64,000 bases of DNA from Paramacrobiotus metropolitanus (taxonomy: Eukaryota; Tardigrada; Eutardigrada; Parachela; Macrobiotidae), in NCBI RefSeq assembly GCF_019649055.1, contig NW_026570290.1, forward strand, positions 186,001 through 250,000. Direction: 5' to 3'. Of the stretch, positions 34,171-46,758 are shown one piece after another. Both the position numbers and the translations under genes were made by a program. The notes beneath the pieces are model-generated. The model was not told where the DNA came from and did no database searches. It worked only from the letters and a program-made list of their open reading frames with translations. Every line of letters begins with the position of its first letter. The stretch's first letter is position 1.

Positions 34171-37100
34171 AGGTCACTGAGCTTTATTTTTCTCGGTTAA
34201 CGCCGATTTCACAGCGAAAGCGGTTTGTAAACCTAGCTTACCTACCACTCCATATATTATACTATGTCGATGTATTTTCTTTTACAACATGGTTTGTTTG
34301 GTCGTACAAGGAAGTGGGAGCAATTCAACCTAAACCTCAACAGTGGATAAAATTATATTACTGTCAATGCTAATCATATTTTGTGATAGCAGCATGATTT
34401 TAAAACCGCCGCCTTTGAAGAAATCAACATTTAAAATGCTTAATTAACGCTTTTTGTGAGATAGCTTCTTTGGTTCCTTATGCAACGTTTCCCAAAATAT
34501 GCGGTTTTCTATGTATTTTGATCTTTAAGTGATTTCAAGCATAATAATGATTTGCTGTATTTTGATAAAGTATTAAGCGCACCTACTCTTCAACTACAAG
34601 TAAAAAAGATAAAACTTTAGGGTGCAAGAAATACTTCAACTTTGGTTCGCCCAAAAGGCTTAGGTTTTGTTCGTTGTAAAAAATATATTACATTCATCAG
34701 AATAATTGGATTTTCAAAAACTCAAAACGATGAACAAGTATTAAACCGAAGATAAGGGGCAGCTGAACACAGAATGGCGCTTTAACCAGGATTTGATTTG
34801 CGTCAGGATGACATTCACAAACTATTTTCGTAGTATCGTAACAGGCCTGTATTGTTTGTCGACCAGCATCGTGTACAATTGAAAGTTTTATTGTACTGGT
34901 GACCATATCTTAAACTGTGCTGGTGCTACGTTACAAAGAATATATTCGTAAAATCCGAATTTAACGCCCATCTTTCCCTCAAAATCAATGCTAAAAGCGT
35001 CTCCCCGTGCGTACGAAATAGAAACGCTCACCTAGAGACTCTATTAGCGAAAAGCCACTTTTTCTGTATGGCCTCAATCGTATCTCACATAGGCTTGTTT
35101 TGTAGAGAAAAAAATCTGAAACTTTTTAGTGTTTTTGAATAAATCGAAAGAAAAAGATTTCTATTCCAAAAGGAAGGAATGATGGGAATATACGTCCCAC
35201 AATAGGGTCTACGAGGAACCGCATTTTTAGCCGTGCCAGCCCGAATATGAGCCGATCTCCACTGCATACTTAAAGCATGGGGCCAGCCACAGAAACTCGT
35301 GTGCGGTAGCCCTAATGTCTTAATCATCGTGACAGACGATTTTAGCTCATGTTCTGTGGCTTCCCAAAATTCTAAAAAGATGTAACAAGCTAGACAACTC
35401 AAAATTTTTGAAAGTATGTATCAAGTTTTATCAGTTTCAGTAAGGCAGACACGCTCAATGCAAGTTTATCAGTATGCCGTTTGCCAGGGAACCTAACGTA
35501 CAAAACACCAGATTTCACAGTTTGCACTTATTTCAAGACCCGGAGTTTCCCGGGGAGATTTTCATCCCAAAACTGAATGAAATCGAAAGATAATGAAGTT
35601 TACAAACTTTTGGATTTGGTAAAGTTGTGGTAAATCGTCCTAGTTCAAAAGATAAATGCAACAGAAGAGCAACTTTTGTATAGTGCGACTGGGTCTACAA
35701 CGTTTATAGTGGCTCAATGTAGTGGTACTCTGGATAAGCCATACACCATTCGATAGAGAATTAAATTCTCTTTCTGATTGGTGCGTTTTAAAATAAGACC
35801 AATCAGAAAGGCGTGGGGCAGGGCTACCACAAGCCGAGGCATGCATTTTCTCGGTACGAAGCACGGGATTCGAGCCGATATAGTGCACAGTGTGGTGCAT
35901 ATACCTACGCTGTCGTATAGTCTCTACGCTCACCCTCTTAGTTTATCACTCCGGGGCGTCAAATCAATTTCGGCGCACCCTGAATCATCGATTCTTGTCC
36001 TGATAATTTTAGTGTTTACAGATCAGTGCGTTTGATAACAATAATATCTTTCTCGTTTAAGCTGCGATATCATAGGCGCGTCACTTAAATATGTTAAATA
36101 TGCCCCATCCCCTCGTACTAAATGCACATCGCGGCTTTAAGCATCCCTCTCCCGAAACTCGTAAAAAAATCAAAACCCAATGCGTTTAATTTAGAATTTA
36201 CAGCAACTGCATCTTTCGATACTTTATCATAAACTGCTTTCGCCGTACAAACTGTTAAGAAACGAGTACTATCAACGCAGAGAATGCCGCGCCTACTTAT
36301 TGAGTTACGATATTACTAGAAGTCCGCCGGCTTTTTAGGTTTGAAAATCTAGCCGCGATTTGTAAGGTACCGTACAGCATGCGATTTTAACGATAAAACA
36401 ATATAAAAAGTGTTATGAACACAACGCTACTCAGACAAACTCGCCGAACTCCTAAACCTGACTGACCCTGAGTTTAACTCCTGTTTCTGATGGAGGAGTT
36501 GTTCCTGTTTTTTTTGCTGTTCACCAATGCAACTTTCAGTGGCCCTATTTGACCAGGACAGGGAGAATCGAGACCCAACCCATCAAATTTTCGTAAAATC
36601 CACTGAGATCCGCTTAAAAGTAAATTTCCTTCAGTGCATTAGGAATTTATTTGGATCAAACTGGTTTCTGTAAGGACAATACCTTGGCTACATTTTTCAC
36701 TTAAGCCGGCATTTCGTGTTGCGCCTGTTGCGCAGCAAAAACTGGTAACAAAAACAGCGAAAAACGAAGTACGTAGCTAAAAAACTGTATTCTTACAGTA
36801 AGCTCTCAAAATTTGCTGACCTTATAGCTCAATCGGCGCAATCACCGTGCCAACTAACATTTTCCTGTTGGTAATATGTAATGGCAATTTTCTTCCTGAA
36901 CCAGTCAAAGGTATTCGAACATGACGCACGTAAAAGAATTACGAAAAGATTACGAAAAGACTTCATCAAGCTGGGATACAATAATTACACAGTTTCATCT
37001 GGCCTTACTTTTATCAAGCACGGTTTGTTTTCCTGAAACAAGGTTTATTGTTTTGGTTAGTCACAAAGATTGTTTATCGAAGTGAGTCTGAAAAATTCGC

Positions 37101-38199
37101 GATGCGATAAGTGATTCATGAGAAATAAACCGAAAACGAAGGCTGAGATTTTTTCAGCCACCCGTTCAACTCACTTTCCTTAAGCGCCTAAATTGACCAG
37201 TTCACATATTAAACCACGTGGTAAGCTAGTCACGTGGTTTCCGTCTCGCATTCGCAGCAGGTGTAGATTACTGTATATTACACAGCTGCATCAATGCTTT
37301 TGACACTACCGAAAATCGTTAGGATTCTGAATATTGTTTCATAAAAATACTGTTTATTGCACTGTACTTAATAACTTGCTAGTTTCAACTAAAAATGTGA
37401 GTAGAGGAGTCAGCCAACCAGATCATTCGCGAGACAAAGATTTAAATGCGTCTACCAGCACGGACCATGCTGACTGCTGACAACTACCACTTTCCAGTTT
37501 CCACATATCTGTCAAACAAAGTGCGATCACTATTTTTGATTGCCTCACGTTAATTAGCTGACTGCAAATTTATTTGCGAATTACAAAACATTATTACAAT
37601 TAAAGTATATCAGCTAAAGCAAAATCTGCTTTCATTTTTCATTTGTGCTCAGAAAAAACGTTATGGGTATGGCTCGGTGTGCACTGTGCAGTGTGGCGAT
37701 GTGCAAGGCCCAGAAAAAAGATCCACTGCACGCTTCCATTGCTTTCCTGCTGTTCGCGGAAATTCGTCCGCGTACATTTTTGTAGATTTGTCCTGGGGTT
37801 TCAGATATAACGATAGCATAGCTAAATTGCCACCCCGCGATTCGGAACCTGCTGCATCCAGAAAAACAACAAATCCACCATGAGCAAGCTGCCTTACTCG
37901 ACGAAACTCGGCTGTGGACGAATTAGGCGGTTCAAGCCTGTATATCAAACGAGAAAATTCCCTGATGCAATTTCCAATAATATCCAGCTATCAGGGCCCT
38001 TAACCATTTAAAAAATCTAAAATCCCTTTTAAGATCAGAAAGAAAAAAGTGAAAAGCAGTAAAATACACAGCAAATGCAGGATCAGTCCGCACAATCTAC
38101 ACCTGCTGGACGATATTAGGCAAGCGAACCACGTGACAATCGACCAATAGAATGCTAGTCCGTCCTATATGTGAATTGGTCAATTATATGTGAATTGAA
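34171..38199. other. 4-kb gene desert with two small palindromes
   Basis: No gene recognised. At 35770-35782/35798-35810 a perfect 13-bp inverted repeat (CTTTCTGATTGGT) holds paired CCAAT-box-like cores. At 37211-37220/37231-37240 a 10-bp inverted repeat carries two CACGTG E-boxes. Open frames here have no domain or splice support. Confidence 0.45.
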
Positions 38200-38655
38200 T
38201 TGGTCGGATTGTCTGCACGCAATAACAAGCGGCCAGACGGCATGACCTTGATTCCTGTGCGGGAGGGTAAAGCGCTTGTGTGGGACGCGACCTGCTGGGA
38301 TACTGTGGCGGTGTCTCATGTGCATGCCAGCTCGAAGAAAGCGGGAAGTGTAGCACAACTGGCCGAAGCAAGCAAGCGTCGGACATACGATTTCATCGAA
38401 GAAATGGGATATCTGTTTTACCCGCTGGCAGTCGAGACGTTCGGGACTTTCGGAATGCCTTTTGCCGAGCTGATCCGTTTCGTCGGCCGAAAGATCCGTG
38501 AAGTTACAGGCGAACCTCGATCTACCGCCTTTTTTAAGACAACGATTTAGTTTAGCTGTAATCCGTGGAAATGCTGCAGCTGTTTTTGGTACACTGCCTG
38601 CACGTCCGAAGGCCACGAGTGGCTATAACGATTTTGGATGCTTTTTTAATGTTTA
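38200..38655 (+). mobile_element. 3'-terminal fragment of a LINE-type retrotransposon
   Basis: From about 38205 the sequence encodes the C-terminal domain of the same retrotransposon protein found at 49076-50500: RPDGMTLIPVREGKALVWDA, VETFGTFGMPFAELIRFVGR, VTGEPRSTAF. A one-base shift near 38535 separates this from the final segment (LAVIRGNAAAVFGTL ... NDFGCFFNV), which ends at TAA 38653-38655. The reverse transcriptase part is absent. A severely 5'-truncated and decayed insertion. Confidence 0.85.
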
Positions 38656-38976
38656 AATTCGATCATTTTTATTAGTGTAAATCAGCGCAGGCATGTTGTT
38701 ATGTATACTGGCTGTTGTCGATAAAGAAGAAAAAGCGAAAACAAAAAGAGCATCTACAGACCAATGATTTCAATTTCTCGTTTTTACACATCCAAACCTT
38801 AACACCGCCGCCCGCTTGCCCTAAGGGCGGTTACGACCTTATACTAGTATGATAATAACTATTAGGATAATGCGAAACTAACAAAATATGCACCATTTCC
38901 AAGTTGTGAAAACCATTTAATTATTTTCGCAGTGAATTTTTATTAATTCTATTTCTTTGAGTAAAAATGACGAATT
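38656..38976. other. Interval between LINE fragment and gene K
   Basis: Contains A-rich sequence after the LINE fragment (about 38725-38755). On the minus strand an AATAAA at 38944-38939 lies 33 bases after the stop of K and is the likely polyadenylation signal of K. Confidence 0.5.
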
Positions 38977-40420
38977 TCAGAGGAGGTTGAAAATGAATAG
39001 CAGACAGCAGTAAACACAGTATGTACTGAGAACAAAAAATCCGAAAGAAGTTGGGTCCGTGTTCAGCGGCCCTGTGGGCATGCCGGAAGTTCCCGAAGTT
39101 GTCTTCATCACTGACGCTTTGCCGGCTTCCGTAATACTACTTGATAGCGCGCCGCGCGCGCGATGCAATTCAGTCAGCGATCTGTCATCGATCTTGAGCT
39201 GGTACAACACGGCATCCTTTAACACGGGAAGGTCCAGCTGTTCCGCGAGAGCTAGATAGTCTGCAGCATTCGCTGCAGTCACACCTTGCGCCAGCCATTT
39301 CTCACAATAGCAGCGCAGATCGATCATCTCATACTTATCTGCCATTATCAGTGCTTTTTTAGCGTTGTCGCGACTGACCTTTCCCAGCTCACAATCATTC
39401 ACATAATCCAGCAGAATGCCAACGCTTTCCGCATCCACATCTTCCAGTTCGCAACGCGACTGTTGTTTCTCTTTGTAATCATGAGTCAGCATATCGGCGA
39501 AGACCGGTGAATGAGCCATCAGAAGATAGCGATTGACCGAAAAGTCTTCACCGTCACTGGAACAGATCAGGAAGTCCGCTGCTTCCGGATGCGGCGTTGA
39601 AAGCAGAAACTTGGTCTGCCTCTGAAAAAATTTGCTACGGTAAGATTCGTGATCCAGCGGCTTGTGGCAAACACGATACGCGGCGGAACTCGTATGCACG
39701 CTGACGTACTCGATAATTATGGTGATTGAATCCTCTTCGATCTTCTGAAACAAATCCTCATGGCTGATAATCTTCCATTTGCCCCATGCCGGCTGTGAGC
39801 TCTTGAATTCAGCGAAGTAGGTGCTTTGCTCTAACGTAACATCCCACAGTGGGGTTCCGGTTGCCAAGCTAAAAAGAACATGAGTTACTGTTTGCACTGT
39901 CCCAGAAAAGGTAACTTACAAAAACGTCTGATGATTTCCAGTGGAAGTGTCAACAACATAACCTTTTGCAAGCAGTTCGCATAAACATGTAGATGTCTTG
40001 TATTGTTACAAAATTCCTTCAAAACTTGGTGAACATGCTGTTTTTGCTTTGAATTCTGCACAACGTAGGCACATACCTGATACGATACGTAGCCAAGAAA
40101 CTGCGTTGGCCCGTGTAGTTCATAGAAGTGGGTTCGGTGTCGGTGATTTTGAGATAAACGCCAGTGGAGCAGCGCTCCTGCTTTACCTCATACGGCAAAT
40201 CATTTTGATCAAAAGGGTGGGAAAAGCATGGTATCAGCCCGATACGCCAACGGCCATCAGGGTCGCCCATTCCCAATTCCTGCATTGGCACGCCAACGTT
40301 CTGCAGCATCACAGTGCTGCAGCGGTATTTTGAGAAACCTTTCAGCGTCCATCTGAGGGTAAATCCTACCTTCTGCATATCGATGCATTCTCGCACAATG
40401 ATATTTGACGGTGCCATCAT
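38977..40420 (-). CDS. MATH-BTB protein K, tail-anchored
   Basis: Complete: exon 1 40420-40077 (ATG at 40420 or 40417; the second gives MAPSNIIVRECIDMQ, matching L, N and P), intron 208 bp, exon 2 39868-38977; about 410 residues. MATH keeps the groove Trp-Gly (PAWGKWKIISHEDLF), the residue equivalent to SPOP Trp131. BTB reads ADFLICSSDGEDFSVNRYLL, HSPVFADMLTHDYKEKQ, LLDYVNDCELGKVSRDNA; FADML replaces the usual FAAML. The BACK-like region holds AADYLALAEQLDLPVLKDAV. A Ser/Thr/Gly-rich linker leads to a C-terminal hydrophobic segment (FFVLSTYCVYCCLLFIFNLL), Cys-rich and ending at the stop, so a tail anchor. No disruption. Confidence 0.92.
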
Positions 40421-41261
40421 TATGGCGAATTCCAGATGCAAATCTGCAGATTTCGAAGATTTAAAGGAAAATATGGAAAAAAAGCTTATTAAAATTGCAG
40501 TCGCTCTCTTGTAGCAAAACTTTATCAGAATGAAGCAGCGGAGTTAATCTGCAAACCAGATAAGCCTTACAAGCAGTAATATTCGTATGTGCCCTACCAT
40601 ACAAGTCAACTAAATTTCAAACTGAATGTAATATTCTGCAATCGAATCCGCACTGCATACGATATTTAGCATTTTCGCGGATCATAAAAGACCCTTGTTC
40701 TGAACATATTTTGTAACAAACGAACGCTTTGACGCATCCGGTAAGTATGTCTCGTGGATCCGGGCAAGGGGCCATCTCTATACCTGCCACGGCTCAAACG
40801 TAGGCCTTAAGGGCACACCGCGACCGCAATGCATGAAATAAATGAAATAAATAAAAAAATCTATGATAAGATAAGGTACAGGACGGGCGCCTTCATACAC
40901 CGAATAAAATTTCGTTATTACGTTCTACGCACTGCGTAGAACCCAGTCCACTGGCGGAAATCTTGATCGCTAACGGATGGCTGGATGGTCGTCATACCCA
41001 CCTCTCACCCGGAAGACGTGCTGTCGCGGTTTTCTAGGTCTATGGCCATTTTTAGCGGCCCACCTGTAATAAAGGCGCAGCATGGTCCGTGTAGTGTACA
41101 AGTCATATAATTATAAAAGCTGCACGAGATTTTTGTCTTCCATTTTGATACCCGCGATATAAGCGCGCTTGCAAGCGATCGGAGCATCCATATTATGAAA
41201 AACTGTCGTTTTCTCTAGTTACGTGATGCCCATTTTCCAATGATGAACGCTTTTTTTGACG
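40421..41261. other. Intergenic upstream of K
   Basis: Should contain the promoter of K on the minus strand; no clear core element. No gene recognised. Confidence 0.45.
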
Positions 41262-41995
41262 GCACCGCGACATTTCGCCGCGGACAACTAGTCGCAGGAC
41301 TTTTGGTCGCAGACATTTCACCGCAAGGCCATCTCGTCGCGCGACGTTTGGTCGCAGGACATTTTGTCGGAAGACTTTATGCCGCGCGACTTTCCGTCGC
41401 ATGGCCGTTTCGACGCAAAGAAATTTCGCCGGAAAGACATCTCGAGGAAGCGACATTTCGCCTATCAGATAAATGATTTATTTAACTAAATAAAAGAGTC
41501 AGAAAAGGGAAATCTAAAAACAAAACCCGACGGACAACCTTAGAAACCTAAGAAAACCTAAGAAACCTAAGAAACCTAAGAAAACCTACGAAAACCTAAG
41601 AAACCTAAGAAACCTAAGAAACCTAAGAAACCTAAGATACCTAAGAAACCTAAAAACCTAAGAAACCTAAGAAAATCTAGAACGCATAACAATACCTAAA
41701 AACTCAAAGAAAGACTAAGAAAATCTGAGAATAAGCCTACAAAAAGTGAAAATCTAATGAGAATTAAGCGAGTTGAATTATTTTGCGGCGATTAGTCGCA
41801 TCGTTCGAAAAGTCCCAAGACGAATTGTCCGCGACCAGAGGTCTTGCGTCGAAATGTCGCAAAGGTAAAATGTCCCAAAGCATAATGTCCTAGACCGAAT
41901 TGTCCCAGTGTCCGAATGTCCGGCGGCGAAGTGTCTTCGCGGCGAAAAGTCGCGAGTCGAGTTTGAGTGCGGCAAAATGTCACACTCCCAGTTGT
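41262..41995. repeat. Composite inverted minisatellite, about 730 bp
   Basis: Left arm 41262-41462 is a degenerate array of about 17-18-bp units of the type GACATTTCGTCGCAG. Right arm 41782-41995 is the same kind of unit in the opposite orientation (GTCGAAATGTCGC, AAAATGTCCC). Between them, 41537-41680 is an array of the 9-mer AAGAAACCT. Inverted arrays around a different core suggest a transposon with subterminal repeats or a fold-back element. Long frames on both strands are repeat translations. Confidence 0.75.
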
Positions 41996-42308
41996 CCGGG
42001 TGAGGAGACTGAACAGCATATCGGCTAACGCTGGCTCATTAGTTTGACGCGCTTTTGAATGTTTTAAACATATGCTACATTTTGCAGGAAATGCTTGCAC
42101 TGTGAGCTTTCAGTATGGAATGGCTTTATGTGTCAACCGTCAGTCTGTCATCATCACTACGAGTAGTGTTACTGCTTCCGTTGACCAAAAACTTTCAAAG
42201 AATATTTTCCTATAAAAATACCGTCACAAGAACGCCGCCTTTACCAGAAAACAACCGCCCCAGAACTGTCCATTGGTCCTCAAAATTTTCGGAGTAACAT
42301 ATTGCATT
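41996..42308. other. Interval between the repeat and gene L
   Basis: Nothing recognised apart from the presumed 3' flank of L on the minus strand. Confidence 0.4.
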
Positions 42309-43654
42309 CTAGACGACGTTGAGAAAAAAATAGAACACGGCAGCAAGCGCAGTGCTGACAAAACAATATCCGACCATAAAGTACCCGGTGTTAAGCGCAT
42401 TATTCCGCAAGTCATAATTTTCCTTAGATTCTGTCACTGATGCTTTGCCTAATTCAACAGTCTCGCTTGACCTTCCTTCATGCTCCTCGTCTGCTGCAGC
42501 TTCCGATGTGATTTTGCTCCCGAGCATGTACATTACTGCATCCTTCAGTACTCCCAGGTCGAGTTGCTTCACAAGAGGTAAATAACCAGCAGCATTCGCT
42601 GCTGTCACACCGTGGGCCAGCCGTTGTTCACAGTAGCTGCGCAGATAGGTGATCCCATATTTATCCGCCATTATTAACACCTTCTCAGCGTTGCAGCAGG
42701 TGACCTTTTCCAGTTCGCATCCATACACGTAATCCAACAGAATGCCGGCGCTTTCCGCATCCACATCGTTCATTTCACAGCGGGACTGCTGTTTCTCTTG
42801 GGAATCGTGGGCCAGCATGGCGGCGAAGACCGGTGAATGGGCCATCAACAGACAACGGATGACCGGAAAGTCTTGACCGTCGCTGGAACGGAGAAGGAAA
42901 TCCGCGACGTTCGGGTGCCGAATTGAACGGAAGAACTCGGTTTGCCGCTCGTAGAATTTGCCTCGGTAGGATTGTGGATCAAGCGGTATGTGGCACACGC
43001 GATGCGATACAGAATCCGTCTGCATGATAATGTCAATGCTTATGGTAAGGGAATCCTCTTGAATCTTTCGAAATAATTGCTCATGACTGATCAGTTTTGA
43101 TACTCCCCATAAGCGTTGCTCATTGCTGAATAGAGCAGTGCCGATATCACGTTCCAGAAGTTTCTTCGATTGCAACTTTCCCGTGGCCAAGCTACAAATT
43201 GGTAAACAGAAGAATCAGTAGTCTGAGAATATGGCTATAATCTGGAAATCAAACAAAACAAAAGCACAATACTGATTTCTTGGAAAGGTAATACTATGTA
43301 CATTTACCTTATTTGATATTTCGCAACGAAAGTCTGCTCTCCTGTGTACAACCTGGAGCCCGGTTCGGTGTCTGTAAGCTTGAGATAAGCGGTCAAGAAG
43401 CATCGTTTACTACGTGTTTCGTATGACAACACTGGGTTTTGACCCTGCGGCTCGCAGACGCAGGGTCTCAATCCGATGCGCCAGCGCCCATCACCATTGG
43501 CAAAGCCCATTTCCTGCATGGTGATCCCGGCATTCTGCAGTGGCAAAGTGTTGAAACGGTACTCTGAGATACCTTCGAGAGTCCACTTGAGAGTGCATCC
43601 CACTGTCGGCAGACTGGTGGATTCCCGTACAACGATTTTACCTGGCGCAGACAT
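42309..43654 (-). CDS. MATH-BTB protein L, tail-anchored
   Basis: Complete: exon 1 43654-43308 (MSAPGKIVVRESTSL; an in-frame ATG at 43687 is an alternative), intron 116 bp, the shortest of the family, exon 2 43191-42309; 409 residues. MATH: CTLKWTLEGISEYRFN, GRWRIGLRPCVCEP, and the groove Trp-Gly in RLWGVSKLISHEQLF. BTB: ADFLLRSSDGQDFPVIRCLL (Ile replaces the usual His after Val), HSPVFAAMLAHDSQEKQ, LLDYVYGCELEKVTCCNAEKV. After a Glu/Ser-rich linker comes the hydrophobic C-terminus GYFMVGYCFVSTALAAVFYF, ending in LNVV, which resembles the tail of P. Substrate and membrane unknown. Confidence 0.92.
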
Positions 43655-44902
43655 CCCGAATTCAGGAAAGAAATTAAAATCTAGCAACGAAAATAATAAT
43701 AATCTAATTCATCGGTCCCTTGACACCGCTTCATTAGATCTGAGCACCTTGTTGATACTATATATAGCTAAGACGTTGATCGTAGAATTGTCAAAAATAA
43801 TGTGGTCAAGTAAAGGGCACCAGTTTGTGGTCAGATACAGCCTTATGCAAAGGATTCAGCACTGCATTTCAATCTTAATGGAAGGTCCTGGTCCTGATTT
43901 TATCTTGCAACAAAAAACTCACTGCATCCGTCAGCTACATATATCACTCGTATCCTGAAAGCTAAGTCTTTTCTTTCTTACCTGACGGGTCAAGCACATT
44001 AAAACAAAAGGTAAGGCAAAACAATGCCACCTTGCTGATCGTCATTTTCAGCTCTCACTCCAGTACCTGCTCACGAAACACAAAAGCTGCGGATCTTTTA
44101 ATACGCTTACGGATCCTGCACGTAACTCGTCATTGTGGCATACTTACTGTTTTCATATTCTTTATACTATTCTGATAACATGTAGAATTTTGAAAATGTA
44201 CAACGAGTTTGATTTTTATCGAAAAATTTTTGCATTTAGAGGATCTAAGAATCTCATTCAGAGGGGAATTTAAATGCTAGTGTTGTACGGATTGTGGTGC
44301 CAGGTAACGTTTGAATTCGTAACAAGTCTACCATCTACGGTAGCGACAGTGACATTCATGCAGACAATAATACGTGTTAGAGTGTCAAAACAAGATTGTA
44401 TTTCGACGGAAAAAAGAGATTTTTCTAATACGGCGGTAGTGCACACCTCTGGGCAGTGGACACGAGTTACGTTCAAGCGGGCCATTATTATGCGGCTCCC
44501 TGTTTTTAACAAAGTACTACGATTTTCGATTCTCGACACTTTTTCAGTACTTTATCCTTAAAAAATGGTAACGAAAAGTTGTCGAATAAGTCAAATGGTG
44601 ATCCTTCAAAGGCGAATTGTTTTACGAATTAAAAGTAACTCACGGACTCACAGGAAGTAAGGTAAAAATCAGCAACAGATAAAACTGACAACAGGAAATC
44701 GAAACCAGCGAATGCACAAGGAAGCAAAATTGCCAACAGTGAAACGCCACAAACAGGAACTGGGTGATTCAGTGCTAAGAGTTACATAGTTCGAACAGAA
44801 GAACCGAAATTTCAAGGTAAAATACGTATACATGAAAACTGCGTAATGCGAGCCGGAAGTATGCCATACCTCCACTTCATTGGGGTGAAACGTTTTTCAG
44901 AT
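43655..44902. other. Intergenic between L and M
   Basis: No gene recognised; open frames near 44.27-44.56 kb on both strands lack domains. Confidence 0.45.
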
Positions 44903-46758
44903 TTATTTCGGATTAGTTACATGCGCGCAAAAGAAAAACAGTCCCACAGCTACAACAATCGCCAGAAATCCAACCAAAAACGACACCATGTCCGGTGAGT
45001 TGCAAGGGTTCTGCATGGACGCCTGCACAACGGGCAATCCCTTGGCTTCCTCGATGTCATCCGTTTGGGTGTCCTGTGCACGGAGGTGCGTAGTCCGGTC
45101 TGTAGCCAGCAGATACTTGGCTTCCTCAATCAATTCGTTCATCTGTCGTTGTTCAGCGAACGCCACGTACTCTCCAGCATTCTCCACATTAAGGTTACCA
45201 ATCAGCAACTGCTCGCAGAATGAGCGCAGATCCATCACCGCATACTTATCGGCCATAATCAGCACCTTTTCCACATTGTCCAGATTGACCTTTGTCATGA
45301 CGCATCCGTAGAGATAGTCCAACAATACGGTAACCGCTTCCCCGTCAATATCATCGACTTCACACAACGCCTCCTGCTTTTCCTAGGAATCGTGCGTCAG
45401 CATGGCGGCGAAGACCGGCGAGTGCGCCATCAGCAGAAAACGGTGCACAGAGAAGTTTTGCCCGTCCCGGGAACGAATGACAAAATCTGCGGGATGCTGC
45501 TCAGGGTGCCCGTGAAGCAGATCGGTTAAACGCTGACAGAACTGCTGCCGGTAGAGCTCATGATTAAGTGGTCTGCTGCGTACGCGAAACGAATCGACTG
45601 TGGTCTCCACGCTAACGTCCAGGGTGACGGTGATACTGTCGTCCTCTAGCTTGTCAAACAGATCCCGATGACTGATGACTTTGTGCCGCCCGTGTGATGT
45701 CGCAGTATTTGAGAGACGAGTCGAGAGCCAATCAGTGGGCGAAACAATCTGCCGCATTGTCTTTCCGGTGGCCACACTGTACAGCATCAAATAAATTACT
45801 GTAAACGGACGAATAATAGATTGTAGACAAGTAAATTACTGTAAAATCGCATTAAAAAGTTCAAGAAAAATGCAAAACTGATTTAGCAGATCTGAAATGT
45901 ATTTGTACAGATAGTCTGAATCTTCCAGTAGATCAAGCCAAATAAATGAATTCGTACTCCGCAAAATTTACGCCTTGCAGCGCAACGTGTTTACAGACGC
46001 TGCATTTTGAAGTTTACGGCATACCAGAGAAAACATCAAGTAACTTATATCGAAAAGATGAAAACTTAAAAAAGTGTTTGAATTATTTTAATTATTTTCT
46101 TCTTTCTTTTATAATAAGTTATATTAACACACTCGAAATGTAGACCGTTTGGACGGCTTTGGCTAATTTTTCGAAGAATGACAAAATAGTGTCTGAATTA
46201 TTTTAATTATTTTCTTCTTTCTTTTATATTGTCATTCTTCGAAAAATTAGCCAAAGCCGTCCAAACGGTCTACATTTCGAGTGTGTTAACATTACAACAA
46301 AATCCAGAAGAAAAGCATGCGCGAGCTGCGAGCATGATAAAGTAACACTAATAAGCGCTGCCCTTCTTCCACGTTATTATCGTTTATTAGGTCGCTGAGA
46401 ACAGTATGTTTCTATAACACAGTGGCGTCACGCACCTTATCTGACATCCCGCACGAATCGTGTGTGGCCCCGTGTAGGACCTGGACTCCAGGTCCATGTC
46501 AGTCAAGAACAGATAGGCTGCCAAACTGTAACCATCGACTCCTGGATGTTCCGGATCCACACGACAGACTTGCAGTCCAGTACGCCAGCGGCCTACCCAG
46601 TCGGTCATTCCCAGTTCAGCCATAGTAACTCCGGCGTTAAGCATCATGGCCGTATCATAACGATGCAGAAGAATGCCTTCCACAGTCCACTGGAGCGTAA
46701 ATTTCACTTGCTGGTGAACTGAGTGTTCCCGCACAACGATTTTGGATTGACACGCCAT
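44903..46758 (-). pseudogene. MATH-BTB locus M, tail-anchored, one in-frame stop
   Basis: Exon 1 46758-46436 (MACQSKIVVREHSVHQQVKF), intron 659 bp, exon 2 45776-44903. It would encode 398 residues but for one TAG (45385-45383) where relatives have Lys in T-H-D-S-K-E-K; the frame is the same on both sides and nothing else is broken. Upstream: FTLQWTVEGILLHRYD, HKVISHRDLFDKLEDDSIT, FVIRSRDGQNFSVHRFLLM. Downstream: VDDIDGEAVTVLLDYLYG, BACK-like FAEQRQMNELIEEAKYL, then a C-terminal anchor (MVSFLVGFLAIVVAVGLFFF) with short tail CAHVTNPK. Closest to J. Either a very young pseudogene, a null allele of the sequenced individual, or readthrough; the nucleotide after TAG is G, not the C of the strongest readthrough contexts. 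The intron holds a 211-bp A-B-A-B' rearrangement. Confidence 0.8.
46079..46289. repeat. Interleaved direct and 59-bp inverted repeat in the intron of M
   Basis: A perfect 35-bp direct repeat (46079-46113 and 46194-46228, T/A-rich) is interleaved with a perfect 59-bp inverted repeat (46124-46182 and 46231-46289). The order is A, B, A, inverted B. No differences are seen between copies, so the event is recent. The inverted pair would fold into a long hairpin with a 48-base loop in the pre-mRNA. Confidence 0.92.

Noticed and set aside
41193-41476. Open frames on both strands over the left minisatellite arm
   Set aside because: Repeat translation; no start context, splice signals or domain.
41537-41680. 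Interstitial telomere
   Set aside because: The unit is a 9-mer AAGAAACCT, not TTAGG, TTAGGC or TTAGGG, and it is irregular; treated as a satellite.
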